Shown here: positions 17,481-26,184 of the stretch, one piece after another
How the letters are laid out: each line of letters opens with the position of its first letter
Position numbering within the stretch: position 1 is the stretch's first letter
Assembly (NCBI RefSeq): GCF_003667565.1
Contig: NZ_RCUX01000009.1
Span: 1 to 64,000, forward strand
DNA length: 64,000 nt
DNA from: Mycetocola tolaasinivorans
Lineage (GTDB): Bacteria > Actinomycetota > Actinomycetes > Actinomycetales > Microbacteriaceae
Direction: 5' to 3'
The notes under the pieces: generated by a model
What the model saw: the letters and a program-made list of their open reading frames with translations, nothing else
What the model was told of the DNA's origin: nothing
Databases searched by the model: none
Translations under genes and position numbers: made by a program

Positions 17481-18471
17481 GTGCGGGGGCGGTGTCGGGG
17501 TCGGTCGCGAAGTCTTCGGCGGTGGCCGGGGCGATCATGACCTCGTCCACGCCGAAGCGGTCGGCGAGGGCCTGGATGCGGGCGGCCACGGTGTCGCCGT
17601 CGCCGATGATCCAGTTCTGCCGCATGCCCTCCACAACGCTCTGCTCGATGGCGTCGAGCGGGGTGGCCACGGCCTCCTCCCGGGTGAGGCCCTTGGTCAT
17701 CGGCTTATTCGTGCGCATGCGCGCCATCATGATCATCTGCGACAGCGCACGCTCCTCGGCCTCCTGCGCGGTGTCGGCGGCCACGGCGGTGACCGTCATG
17801 AACGTGCGCGGGGTCTCCTCGGCACCGGGACGGAACTCGCTGCGGTAAATCTGCATGGCCTCATCGGGCACCGTTCCGCCGAAGTGGTTGGCAAAGACGT
17901 AGGGCAGGCCCTGCGCGGCGGCGAGGCGGGCGGAGTAGTCGGAGGAGCCGAGCAGCCAGAGGTCCGGGCTGGTCGCCGCATCCGGGGTGGCGCGCAGCCC
18001 ATACTCGCGGCCGCTGCTCAGCGATACCTCGATACCGTCCCGCTCCAGCAGCCCCTGGATCTCCTGGATCGAGCGCGGGAAGGAGTTCACATCACTCGTG
18101 GCTCCCGAACGATTGAGCACGGCGGTCACGACCGGGTCGCTTCCGGGAGCGCGACCAATACCGAGGTCGATGCGGTTGGGGTACGCGGCCTCAAGGAGCG
18201 CAAACTGCTCGGCCACCACCAGCGGCGCGTGGTTCGGCAGCATGACGCCACCCGATCCCACCCGGATGCGCTCGGTCTGTGCGGCGATCAGGCCGATCAG
18301 CACCGGCGGGTTCGTGGATGCCACCGAGGGCATGTTGTGGTGCTCGGCAACCCAGTAGCGGGTAAAGCCCGCACTATCGGCCCAGCGTGCCACCGAACCG
18401 CTGGCTCGCAGCGCCTGCGCCGTGGTCTGCCCCGTGCGTACCGCCACCAGATCCAGAATTGAAAGTTTCAC
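17434..18471 (-). CDS. LLM-class flavin-dependent oxidoreductase
   Basis: A luciferase-like monooxygenase of 345 residues. Family landmarks are YWVAEHHNMPSVASTNPPVLIG with the conserved EHH (about residues 39-60), RIRVGSGGVMLPNHAPLVVAEQFALLE, and RIDLGIGRAPGSDP. It starts MKLSILDLVAV with an ATG at 18471. Unlike the gene at 9806-10996 it has no reductase partner nearby. The last about 50 bases are duplicated twice more downstream of its stop. Substrate unknown. Confidence 0.92.
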   Translation of the reverse strand: MKLSILDLVAVRTGQTTAQALRASGSVARWADSAGFTRYWVAEHHNMPSVASTNPPVLIGLIAAQTERIRVGSGGVMLPNHAPLVVAEQFALLEAAYPNRIDLGIGRAPGSDPVVTAVLNRSGATSDVNSFPRSIQEIQGLLERDGIEVSLSSGREYGLRATPDAATSPDLWLLGSSDYSARLAAAQGLPYVFANHFGGTVPDEAMQIYRSEFRPGAEETPRTFMTVTAVAADTAQEAEERALSQMIMMARMRTNKPMTKGLTREEAVATPLDAIEQSVVEGMRQNWIIGDGDTVAARIQALADRFGVDEVMIAPATAEDFATDPDTAPARIRTLELLADRLMEK

Positions 18472-18596
18472 TGCCGTCCCTTCGTATGCGCGCGACCCTC
18501 GCGAACCACACCCTCGGTATAAGGCGGCCTCCGCGCCGGGTATTCCCTCCGCGCCAAACCTGAGGGGCGCGACGGAACACCCGGCGAGCGCGGGCG

Positions 18597-19655
18597 CTAC
18601 CCGCGCTCGGGGCGAACGGGAAGCCCCGAACGCACCGACGCGCGGGCAGCATCCGTCAGGCGCACGGCACGCACCGCGTCCCGCGCGGAGCCCGGGAGCG
18701 TGAGCACAGGCCCTCTACCGACCCCACCATCCGCTATCCCCCGTTCGCCCGCAGCAGCGGCGTCCTGCTCACGCCGCCGAAGGAGGGCCCGCGCCACGCG
18801 CACAAACGGATCGATACGATCGTCCATCCGCTCGGTGAGCGCGCGTGGTGCCTCGGCCCCGGTTTCCCACAGCAACGGAACCCCGCCCTGGCGGAACGTG
18901 ATGATGCCGCGCTCCCCCACCAGATCAAAGCCAGATTCATACCCCGGAGTGGGGAAGTCCCAGGACGCCTCGATGCTCGCCGTCGCCCCGCCCACGTGCC
19001 GGGTGAGGGCGCTCGCCGTGCCGCCACCGGGGAGCCCCGGTGCCTCCACCGCACACACCGATTCGGTCTCTCCCGCAAACCACTCGGCAAGATCGAGATC
19101 GTGAATCATCAGATCGGCAATCACCCCACCCGAGCGCCGCACATCGGCAAACCAGGGGCGCGCCCGCGCCGGCGACGCCGACAGCCGACTGAGCCGTAGC
19201 GCCCGCAGCTCACCGATGTCTCCGCGAAGCAGCGCCTCGCGAGCAACCCGGGCGGGCGTACCAAACCGCAGAATATGCCCCACCACCAACGCGGTGCTAC
19301 TCGTGGCGAATGCTCGCTCGATGCGCGCCGCCGTCTGGCCATCCGGTGCCAGCGGTTTCTCGCACAGCGTCGACACTCCAGCGGCGGCCGCGCGCAGGGC
19401 CAGGCGTGGATGGGTATCGGTCGGGCTACAGATATCCAGGATGTCGAGGCCGGCAAAAAACGCCTCCTCGTCCGTGAACACCGTGGCCCGCGCCGAGTAC
19501 CCGAAGCCCTCGGGCAGTCGGCGATCGGTGCGCACCAGCACGCGCACCTCCCGCGCACCGCAGCGTGCCCAGGCCTCCGCGTGAGTCGCCGCCATCACAC
19601 CGGCCCCGACGATCCCGATCCGCAGAGCCTGCGCGCCCGGCCCCGCCTCAATCAT
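18597..19655 (-). CDS. Gfo/Idh/MocA-family NAD(P)-dependent oxidoreductase
   Basis: A 352-residue dehydrogenase with an N-terminal Rossmann motif IGIVGAGVMAATHAEAW (about 12-28), the family CEKPLAPD motif (about 94-101) with the catalytic lysine, and the substrate-domain sequence IADLMIHDLDLAEWF containing the conserved HD-x-D. It is the last gene of the sugar operon and overlaps the glucosidase gene by four bases, so it likely oxidises or epimerises a sugar handled by this pathway. Confidence 0.9.
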   Translation of the reverse strand: MIEAGPGAQALRIGIVGAGVMAATHAEAWARCGAREVRVLVRTDRRLPEGFGYSARATVFTDEEAFFAGLDILDICSPTDTHPRLALRAAAAGVSTLCEKPLAPDGQTAARIERAFATSSTALVVGHILRFGTPARVAREALLRGDIGELRALRLSRLSASPARARPWFADVRRSGGVIADLMIHDLDLAEWFAGETESVCAVEAPGLPGGGTASALTRHVGGATASIEASWDFPTPGYESGFDLVGERGIITFRQGGVPLLWETGAEAPRALTERMDDRIDPFVRVARALLRRREQDAAAAGERGIADGGVGRGPVLTLPGSARDAVRAVRLTDAARASVRSGLPVRPERG

Positions 19656-21394
19656 CCGCGGTTGTCGTAGACGCTGGCCTCCCAGGGAGCAAGGGTCCGC
19701 TCCCCGGACAGCACCGCCGCCGTGCCATCCACGTTAGTCAGGAGGAGCCGAGCCCCCGCAAACGCCTCGAGGCCGTGCTCGGGCAACGTCACCGGCTCAT
19801 CCCCAAAGTTCGCGAGAATCACGATGCCGCGCTCCCCCACCGTGCGGGTGAAGGCGTAGATCGCGGGATGCTCGGGCCACACCAGCTCAAACACGCCCTC
19901 CACCAGAATCGGATCGCTCTTACGCAGCGCAACGAGCGTGCGGTAGTGCGCAAACACCGATTCGGGGTCACCCACCTGGTCGGCGGCGTTAATCTCCCGA
20001 CTGTTGGGGTTGATGCCGATCCACGGCTCACCGGTGGTGAACCCCGCGCCATCGGTGCCGTCCCACTGCATCGGTGTACGCCCGTTATCGCGTGAACGCT
20101 TGCGCACGCCGGCGAGGACCGTGGCCGGGTCGGTGCCGCGTACCTCGGTCTGCTCGCGGTAGTAGTTCAGCGACTGAATGTCCCGGAACTCCTCGATGGT
20201 CGGATAGCCGACATTCGTCATGCCGAGCTCCTCGCCCTGATAGATATACGGTGTTCCGCGGTGTCCGTGAAGCACCGTCGCGAGCATCTTCGCCGATCGC
20301 ACGCGATACTCGCCATCATTTCCCCAGCGTGAGACGATCCGTGGCTGATCGTGATTGTTCCAGTAGAGGCTGTTCCATCCGGTGGTGGCCAGGCCGCGCT
20401 GCCAACCGCCCAGGATTTCCTTGAGCCCGGCAAGATCCAGCGGCAGCGGATCAAACTTGTCCACCCCGGAATCCAGATCCATGTGGTCGAACTGGAACAC
20501 CATGTCGAGCTCGCGTCGCTCGGGATCGGTGAGTTCCAGAGCGTCATTCACCGTCACCCGCGGGGTTTCTCCCACGGTCAGCAGACGCTCGGGACGCTCG
20601 GCAAACACCTCCCGGTACATCTCCTGCAGGTACTCGTGCAGGCGCGGCCCGTTCATGTAGTGCTCGCGTGCCTGGCCATAGATCGCACCGGCCGGCACCT
20701 CGGCCTCGGGTAGATCGGTGTTTTTCGAAATGAAATTGATAACGTCCATCCGGAAGCCATCCACACCGAGATCAAGCCACCAGTTCATCATCTCGTAGAC
20801 GGCCGCGCGCACCTCGGGGTTCTCCCAGTTGAGGTCGGGCTGACGACGAGAAAAAATGTGCAGGAAGTACTCCCCCGACACCGCGTCATACTCCCAGGCT
20901 GAACCGGAGAACCGGGATCCCCAGTTGGTCGGAGCCGCCGCATCGGTGCCCGGCTCCGCCCCGGGCTTCGCGGCCCGCCACCAGTACCAGTCACGCTTGG
21001 GGCTCTGCGGATCGCGGGACTCACGGAACCAGGGGTGCTCATCCGAGGTGTGGTTGACCACGAGGTCCATGATGAGTTTCATCCCGCGAGCATGGGTCTG
21101 CTCGAGAAGCTCGGTGAAATCGGACATGGTGCCAAACATGGGCTCAATGTCGCGATAGTTACTAATGTCATATCCGTTGTCATCCTGCGGGGACGGGTAG
21201 ATCGGCGAGAGCCAGAGGACCTCGACGCCAAGCTCGGCGAGATAGTCCAGACGGTTGATGATGCCGCGCAGGTCACCGATGCCATCGCCGTTGGAATCGG
21301 CGAACGAGCGCGGATAGATCTGATAGACGGTCGAATCCTTCCACCAGGCCTGAGTGGCGGCAGGGGCGAGAACGGAGGCGGTTTCGGGGGTCAT
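19652..21394 (-). CDS. GH13 alpha-glucosidase / oligo-1,6-glucosidase-type
   Basis: A 580-residue cytoplasmic glycoside hydrolase. GH13 regions are in order: VYQIYPRSFADSNGDGIGDLRGI near the N-terminus, DLVVNHTSDEHPWF, GFRMDVINF with the nucleophile Asp, LTVGETPRV with the acid/base Glu, and YWNNHDQPRIVSRWG with the third acid. The GDGIGDL calcium-site loop and the MDVINF pattern match GH13 oligosaccharide alpha-glucosidases. No signal peptide: it acts on sugar imported by the adjacent ABC system. Trehalose-, sucrose- or isomaltose-type substrates are all possible. Confidence 0.93.
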   Translation of the reverse strand: MTPETASVLAPAATQAWWKDSTVYQIYPRSFADSNGDGIGDLRGIINRLDYLAELGVEVLWLSPIYPSPQDDNGYDISNYRDIEPMFGTMSDFTELLEQTHARGMKLIMDLVVNHTSDEHPWFRESRDPQSPKRDWYWWRAAKPGAEPGTDAAAPTNWGSRFSGSAWEYDAVSGEYFLHIFSRRQPDLNWENPEVRAAVYEMMNWWLDLGVDGFRMDVINFISKNTDLPEAEVPAGAIYGQAREHYMNGPRLHEYLQEMYREVFAERPERLLTVGETPRVTVNDALELTDPERRELDMVFQFDHMDLDSGVDKFDPLPLDLAGLKEILGGWQRGLATTGWNSLYWNNHDQPRIVSRWGNDGEYRVRSAKMLATVLHGHRGTPYIYQGEELGMTNVGYPTIEEFRDIQSLNYYREQTEVRGTDPATVLAGVRKRSRDNGRTPMQWDGTDGAGFTTGEPWIGINPNSREINAADQVGDPESVFAHYRTLVALRKSDPILVEGVFELVWPEHPAIYAFTRTVGERGIVILANFGDEPVTLPEHGLEAFAGARLLLTNVDGTAAVLSGERTLAPWEASVYDNRG

Positions 21395-21426
21395 CTCGGA
21401 GATGTCCTTTCACAAAAATAGGTGGA

Positions 21427-22344
21427 TTACTTCAGCGCGCCGGCGGCGAGGCCGCTCACGATGCGACGCTGGAACAGCAGAACCATGAGGATCAGGGGCA
21501 GGGTCACGATCATCGCCGCCGCCATCTGGCTTCCAAACGGCGTATCGAACTGGCTCACGCCCGAGAACCGGGAGATCACGATCGTGGCGGGCTGTACATC
21601 GGGCCGGTTGGTCATGGTGAGGGGAATCAGGAACTCGTTCCACGCGCTCACAAACGTGATGATCGCGGTGGTGAAGATACCCGGGGTGGCCAGCGGTAGG
21701 ATCACCCGTCGGAATGCCTGTCCCCGAGTGCAACCGTCCACCATGGCGGCCTGCTCAAGGTCGTTCGGCATCTGGCGGAAGAATGTGGTGAGATTCCAGA
21801 TCGCCAGCGGAAGCGCAAACGAGAGGCTCGGCAGAATCAGCGCCTGATAGGTGTTGATCCAGCCAACCGCCGAAAAGATCTTCAGCATCGGCACAATCAG
21901 GGCAACCGTGGGGAACATCGAGGTCGCGACCACCGCGATCATGAACAGGGGCTTACCCCGGAACTGCAACCGGGCCAGGGCGTATCCGGCGGTCACGGCC
22001 ACCACCAGGGCGAGCACCGTCACCGAGCTCGCAATGATGAAGCTGTTCAGGAGCGAACGCAGAAAGCCCTGTGACGGGTCAAAGATCGCGAGAAAACTCT
22101 CAAACGATGCGGGAATCGGCAGCGGGGAGAGCGAGAAGATATCCGAGGTGCGGCGCAGGCTCGAGGCGGCCATCCAGTACACCGGGGCGAGGCAGTACAC
22201 GATCACCACGGCGACGCCAACATAGATATAGGTGTGGCGTTCGCGGCCGTTCCGCTTTCGCTTGGTGGGCGGAGGTACGGCGCTCGCGCGCTGGTTACTT
22301 CGCCTGGTGGTCTCGGTGGTGGGGGTGGTCAGGGTGGCGCTCAT
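21427..22344 (-). CDS. Carbohydrate ABC transporter permease (MalG-type)
   Basis: A 305-residue CUT1-family permease with six membrane helices. The cytoplasmic EAA loop is EQAAMVDGCTRGQAFRRVILPL (about 205-226), which contacts the ATPase. The N-terminal about 35 residues are a basic, Thr/Ser-rich tail. It overlaps the MalF-type gene by four bases. There is no ABC ATPase in the operon, so a shared MsiK-type ATPase encoded elsewhere is expected. Confidence 0.93.
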   Translation of the reverse strand: MSATLTTPTTETTRRSNQRASAVPPPTKRKRNGRERHTYIYVGVAVVIVYCLAPVYWMAASSLRRTSDIFSLSPLPIPASFESFLAIFDPSQGFLRSLLNSFIIASSVTVLALVVAVTAGYALARLQFRGKPLFMIAVVATSMFPTVALIVPMLKIFSAVGWINTYQALILPSLSFALPLAIWNLTTFFRQMPNDLEQAAMVDGCTRGQAFRRVILPLATPGIFTTAIITFVSAWNEFLIPLTMTNRPDVQPATIVISRFSGVSQFDTPFGSQMAAAMIVTLPLILMVLLFQRRIVSGLAAGALK

Positions 22345-23387
22345 CGGAGAGTCTCCTTCGGCGAGGCTGCGGATGCCGCGGCGATGAAACGGGCATTGGC
22401 CTTGGCCGCACGGCGTTCGGCGCGGGTGGGGCCCACGCGATCACGCGCTCCCAGCACGTCGGCACCAAACATGCGCACGAAAACAAACGCGATCAGGAAG
22501 ATGTAGAGGAAGAGGATGATCGCGTACGCGGCGGCGGAACCATAGCGCAGCGCGGCAGCCTCATCCTGGGCAAGCATTGAAATCGTTTCAACCGAGGATT
22601 TTCGTGGACCGATCAGCACATAGGGAAGGTCGAACATGCGCAGCGCATCCAGCATGCGGAACAGGATCGCGACCACGAGCGCGGGACGCACGAGCGGGAG
22701 GGTCACCCCGATAAAGCGACGCCACGGCCCGGCACCATCCACCCGGGCGGCCTCATAGACCTCCACCGGAATGGTCTGCAGGCCCGCGAGCACCAGCAGG
22801 GCGAGGAACGGCGCGGTTTTCCAGGTGTCCGCCATGATGACCGCGAGTTGGGCCGCGAAACCATCGGAGGTCCAGAGCACCTGGGTGGGAAGGAAGGCGT
22901 TGGCTACGCCGTTTGCGGAGAAGATCCAGCCCCAGAGGACTCCGGAAAGCGCCGTGGGGATGGCCCACGGAATCAGGATTGCCACCCGCACCAGGGCGCG
23001 GGCGCGCAGGGCCTGGTTCATGATCAGGGCCATTCCAACACCGATGATGGTTTCGGGGACAACCGTGGCGACCGCGAAGAAGCTGGTGTTGCCGAGCGCA
23101 CGCCAGAAGCGTTCGCCGGTGCTGCTGAAGATATCGGTGTAGTTTGCGAGCGCCACAAACGGCTCGGTCTCGTTGACGAATCCGGTGGCGGGGTCGAGGC
23201 CTGGGGCCCCAAACAGCGACTGACGGATCGTTTCAAGAATCGGCAGGACGATCACCACGACCATGACGAGCACGCCGGGGGCGAGCAGGGTCAGGGCGAG
23301 GCGACCCTCGTTATGCCAGGACTGTCGGACGGGCGGCCGGGCAGGGGTGCCCGCGGACCGCGTTTTACCGTGAACTACGGCGGTCAT
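22341..23387 (-). CDS. Carbohydrate ABC transporter permease (MalF-type)
   Basis: A 348-residue CUT1 permease. About six helices begin at residue 30 and the EAA loop is EVYEAARVDGAGPWRRFIGVTLPL (about 208-231). The ATG at 23387 follows AGGAG. Sits between the binding-protein gene and the MalG-type gene, the standard CUT1 order. Confidence 0.93.
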   Translation of the reverse strand: MTAVVHGKTRSAGTPARPPVRQSWHNEGRLALTLLAPGVLVMVVVIVLPILETIRQSLFGAPGLDPATGFVNETEPFVALANYTDIFSSTGERFWRALGNTSFFAVATVVPETIIGVGMALIMNQALRARALVRVAILIPWAIPTALSGVLWGWIFSANGVANAFLPTQVLWTSDGFAAQLAVIMADTWKTAPFLALLVLAGLQTIPVEVYEAARVDGAGPWRRFIGVTLPLVRPALVVAILFRMLDALRMFDLPYVLIGPRKSSVETISMLAQDEAAALRYGSAAAYAIILFLYIFLIAFVFVRMFGADVLGARDRVGPTRAERRAAKANARFIAAASAASPKETLR

Positions 23388-23475
23388 TATTCTCCTTGGC
23401 CGGCGTGCCGGGGACGGGGAGTCCCCGGCACGCCTCTTTCAAGCGGATGTGATCGGAACGCGTATGCGACGCGAT

Positions 23476-24783
23476 CTACTTGAGCAGGCCCTCGAGCTTG
23501 CCCTGCATGGTCTTGAGCGCGGCATCCACGCCCTCGGTGCCCGACAGCGCCGCATAGGCGCTGTCCTGGATGGCCGCGGTAACGTCGTCGTAGTTTGCAA
23601 CGGCCGGACGCGGCACCGCGGTCAGGATCGACTGCTTGAGCGTCGGCAGATACGGGTACTTTTCGAGCATCTTGGGGTCGTCGTACAGCGCGGCCACGGT
23701 CGGGGCCACACCGGCACCGGCGAGGAACACCTCCTGATTTTCGGCGGAGCCGAAGAACTTCGCGAAGTCGAGGGCGGTGGCCTTGTTCTTTCCAAACGCG
23801 GAGATGACGAGGTTCTTGCCCCCGAGTACCGACGCGCCACCCTTGTCGGCGCTGAACCCGGGGAGCGGTGCCACGGCGAACTTTCCGGCAACCTGGCTGG
23901 ATCCATCGCTCGCGCTGGCACTCACGTACTGGTATGCCCACTGGCGGTGGAAGAGGAGCTTGCCGGCCAGGAACGCCTGGCGGCCGGCCTCCTCGTTGTA
24001 GGTGATGGCCTCGGCGGGAATCTCGCCGTCCTTGAACATGCTCACCAGCTGGGTGAGACCCTTGCGAGCCTCCGGGGTATCCACGGTGGGGCGTCCCTTG
24101 TCATCCAGTAGCGAACCACCCGCGGTGTTGATGATCTCGGAGACGTTGCAGGTCAGGCCCTCGTACTTGTCGAACTGGCCCGCGTAGCAGCTGATTCCCG
24201 CGCCCTCGGGCAGAGCCTTGACGGCCGTGCAGGCCGCCGACAGCTCGGCGAAGGTCTTCGGGGCCTCGGTAATGCCGGCCGCCTTCAGGAGATCGGTGCG
24301 GTAGTAGAGCATCGCGGCGTCGGTGCTCAGCGGCACGCCATAGACGTTATCGCGATAGGTCACGGTCTTCACCGTTGCGGGCAGACGATCATCGAGGCCG
24401 AGATCGTCCTTGGGGAGCTGCTCGATCCAGCGGTTCGCGGCAAACTGAGCGATCAGGGTGCCGTCAAGAGCCATCACCGTGTAGGCATCCGACTTGGTCT
24501 GGGCGTTCTGAAAGAGCTGCTGACGCTGGGCATCGGACTTGGCCGAGAGCTCAACCAGGGTCACCTGCTCGTCCGCGTGGTCCTTGTTCCAGGCGTCGAC
24601 CGCGGTCTGGGCGGCGTTACCACCGGAGATCTTTCCGATCGCCAGGGTGATGGGGCCACGATCGGTGAAGGCGGGGGCTCCTGAGTCTCCGCCCGAGGCG
24701 GCGGGGGCGGAAGCCGCGCAGCCGGTGAGGATGAGCGCCGCGACCCCGAGGGTCGCGACCGCGGAAAGGCCGCGTTTGAGCAT
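23476..24783 (-). CDS. Sugar-binding lipoprotein of the ABC transporter
   Basis: A 435-residue extracellular solute-binding protein, family 1. The N-terminus has a basic start, a hydrophobic core and the lipobox LILTGCAAS (lipidated Cys about residue 22). Downstream features include AVDAWNKDHADEQVTLVEL and a C-terminal substrate-domain pattern. The ATG at 24783 follows AAAGGAGACAGA; further upstream in-frame starts overlap the promoter. First gene of the operon leading to permeases, glucosidase and oxidoreductase. Confidence 0.93.
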   Translation of the reverse strand: MLKRGLSAVATLGVAALILTGCAASAPAASGGDSGAPAFTDRGPITLAIGKISGGNAAQTAVDAWNKDHADEQVTLVELSAKSDAQRQQLFQNAQTKSDAYTVMALDGTLIAQFAANRWIEQLPKDDLGLDDRLPATVKTVTYRDNVYGVPLSTDAAMLYYRTDLLKAAGITEAPKTFAELSAACTAVKALPEGAGISCYAGQFDKYEGLTCNVSEIINTAGGSLLDDKGRPTVDTPEARKGLTQLVSMFKDGEIPAEAITYNEEAGRQAFLAGKLLFHRQWAYQYVSASASDGSSQVAGKFAVAPLPGFSADKGGASVLGGKNLVISAFGKNKATALDFAKFFGSAENQEVFLAGAGVAPTVAALYDDPKMLEKYPYLPTLKQSILTAVPRPAVANYDDVTAAIQDSAYAALSGTEGVDAALKTMQGKLEGLLK

Positions 24784-24870
24784 TCTGTCTCCTTTGACAA
24801 ATTTCACTGGCTCCTCGGACCAATCGACGCGGGGTGATTGAATCCGGGGAGTTTTTTGCTTACAGTGAGA

Positions 24871-24899
24871 AAATAAGTCCGGATGCGACAGAATGTCAA
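24871..24899 (-). promoter_or_regulatory. Sigma-A-type promoter of the sugar operon
   Basis: On the reverse strand TTGACA (24894-24899) and TTATTT (24871-24876) are separated by exactly 17 bases. Transcription would start about 80 bases upstream of the binding-protein ATG. Confidence 0.7.
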
Positions 24900-24901
24900 G
24901 C

Positions 24902-24913
24902 ATCAACGTTGAT
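24902..24913. promoter_or_regulatory. Palindrome ATCAACGTTGAT, candidate ROK-regulator operator
   Basis: A perfect 12-base palindrome two bases from the -35 of the sugar operon and 33 bases before the divergent ROK regulator start. Its position suits coordinate control of both directions. Confidence 0.55.
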
Positions 24914-24945
24914 CGTTTTTCCGAAAACGCCCGAGGAGGCCCTCC

Positions 24946-26160
24946 ATGAGCACCCCCGCATCCCCCGCCCTGCGCGGATTTCCCAGCGAACGCGCCCACG
25001 CGACCAGCCGTGCCGCCCGAGTCTCGAATGATGACTGGTCACGGATGATGGCGACCGAGGTGCTCCTCAGCGGCCCGGTCACCCGCACCGAGCTCGCCGA
25101 TCGCCTGGGGCTCTCAAACGCGACCATCACCCGGCTCGCGGCGCCGCTCCTGGAACGCGGAATCATCGTGGAGGAGCCCGCCGAAACCGCCGCGCGAATC
25201 GGACGCCCCAGCCACCCGCTCAACGTGTCTCCCGAGGACCACCACTTCATCGGCGTACGACTCACCGCGAGTGACGTGCAGGCCGTACTCACCGACTTTC
25301 GGGCCGAAACCATCGGTCATCACCGGGTACGACTCCCCCAGGGTGCGGACGGCTCGCAGCACTCCCCCGCTGAGATCGTCACCGCGATTACCACCGCCGT
25401 GGCCGCCCTCACCACCCCCGAGCGCCCGATTCGCGGGGTTGGGCTGTGCCTCGGCGGGCAGATCGATGAGGACGGAACGGTGAGCTGGGCCCCCTATCTC
25501 GGCTGGCGCGACGTGCCCATCGGAGGCCTGGTTGAGGCGGCACTCGGCATCCCCGTCACCGTCGAAAACGATCTGGCCGCGCTCACCAATGCGGAGCACT
25601 GGTTCGGCCGCGGGCGCGGGCTCGATCAGTTCGCGGTGGTGACCCTGGGCGTGGGCATCGGGCTCGGGCTCGTCATCAATAATCGCTTTATCACCGGCCG
25701 TGATGCGGGGCTCGGCCTCGCCGGTCACCTCCCGCTGGATCCCTCCGGCCCCCGCTGCCCGCGCGGACATCGAGGATGCGCCAAAGCACTGCTCAGCACC
25801 GGCGGAATCGAGACGGCACTCGAGGAACGGCGCGGGGAAGCGACCGACTTCGCCACCGGGTTCGATCTGGCACGCGGCGGGGAACCCACCTCCCGGGAGG
25901 TGTTCAGTGCCTCGGTTGAGGCCCTGGGGCGCTTCCTGTCGATCATCGCGAACGTCGCCCTCCCCGAGCGCATCATCGTGACCGGTGAGGGCATCGACCT
26001 GGCGAAATTCGACGAACCCGCGCTCCACGCCGAGATCAGCGCCCTGCGGGCCGACCTCGCCGCACCGGTCGATCTGACACTGCACCGCACGAAACCGTAC
26101 ATGTGGGCCCGCGGCGCCGCGGTGACCGCAATCCAGGGTTACCTCGGCGCCCGCGCCTAG
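24946..26160 (+). CDS. ROK-family transcriptional regulator
   Basis: A 404-residue repressor with an N-terminal winged HTH (about residues 35-75, ADRLGLSNATITRLAAPLLERG) fused to a ROK sugar-kinase-like domain. The domain has VGLCLGGQIDEDG, TVENDLAALTNAEHWFG and the cysteine/histidine zinc loop CPRGHRGCAKALLS (about 266-279). Divergent from the sugar operon, so it probably represses it until a sugar or sugar phosphate binds. GAGGAGG lies upstream of the ATG. Confidence 0.92.
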   Translation: MSTPASPALRGFPSERAHATSRAARVSNDDWSRMMATEVLLSGPVTRTELADRLGLSNATITRLAAPLLERGIIVEEPAETAARIGRPSHPLNVSPEDHHFIGVRLTASDVQAVLTDFRAETIGHHRVRLPQGADGSQHSPAEIVTAITTAVAALTTPERPIRGVGLCLGGQIDEDGTVSWAPYLGWRDVPIGGLVEAALGIPVTVENDLAALTNAEHWFGRGRGLDQFAVVTLGVGIGLGLVINNRFITGRDAGLGLAGHLPLDPSGPRCPRGHRGCAKALLSTGGIETALEERRGEATDFATGFDLARGGEPTSREVFSASVEALGRFLSIIANVALPERIIVTGEGIDLAKFDEPALHAEISALRADLAAPVDLTLHRTKPYMWARGAAVTAIQGYLGARA

Positions 26161-26184
26161 ACCGAATCTGAATCGGAGAAACAG

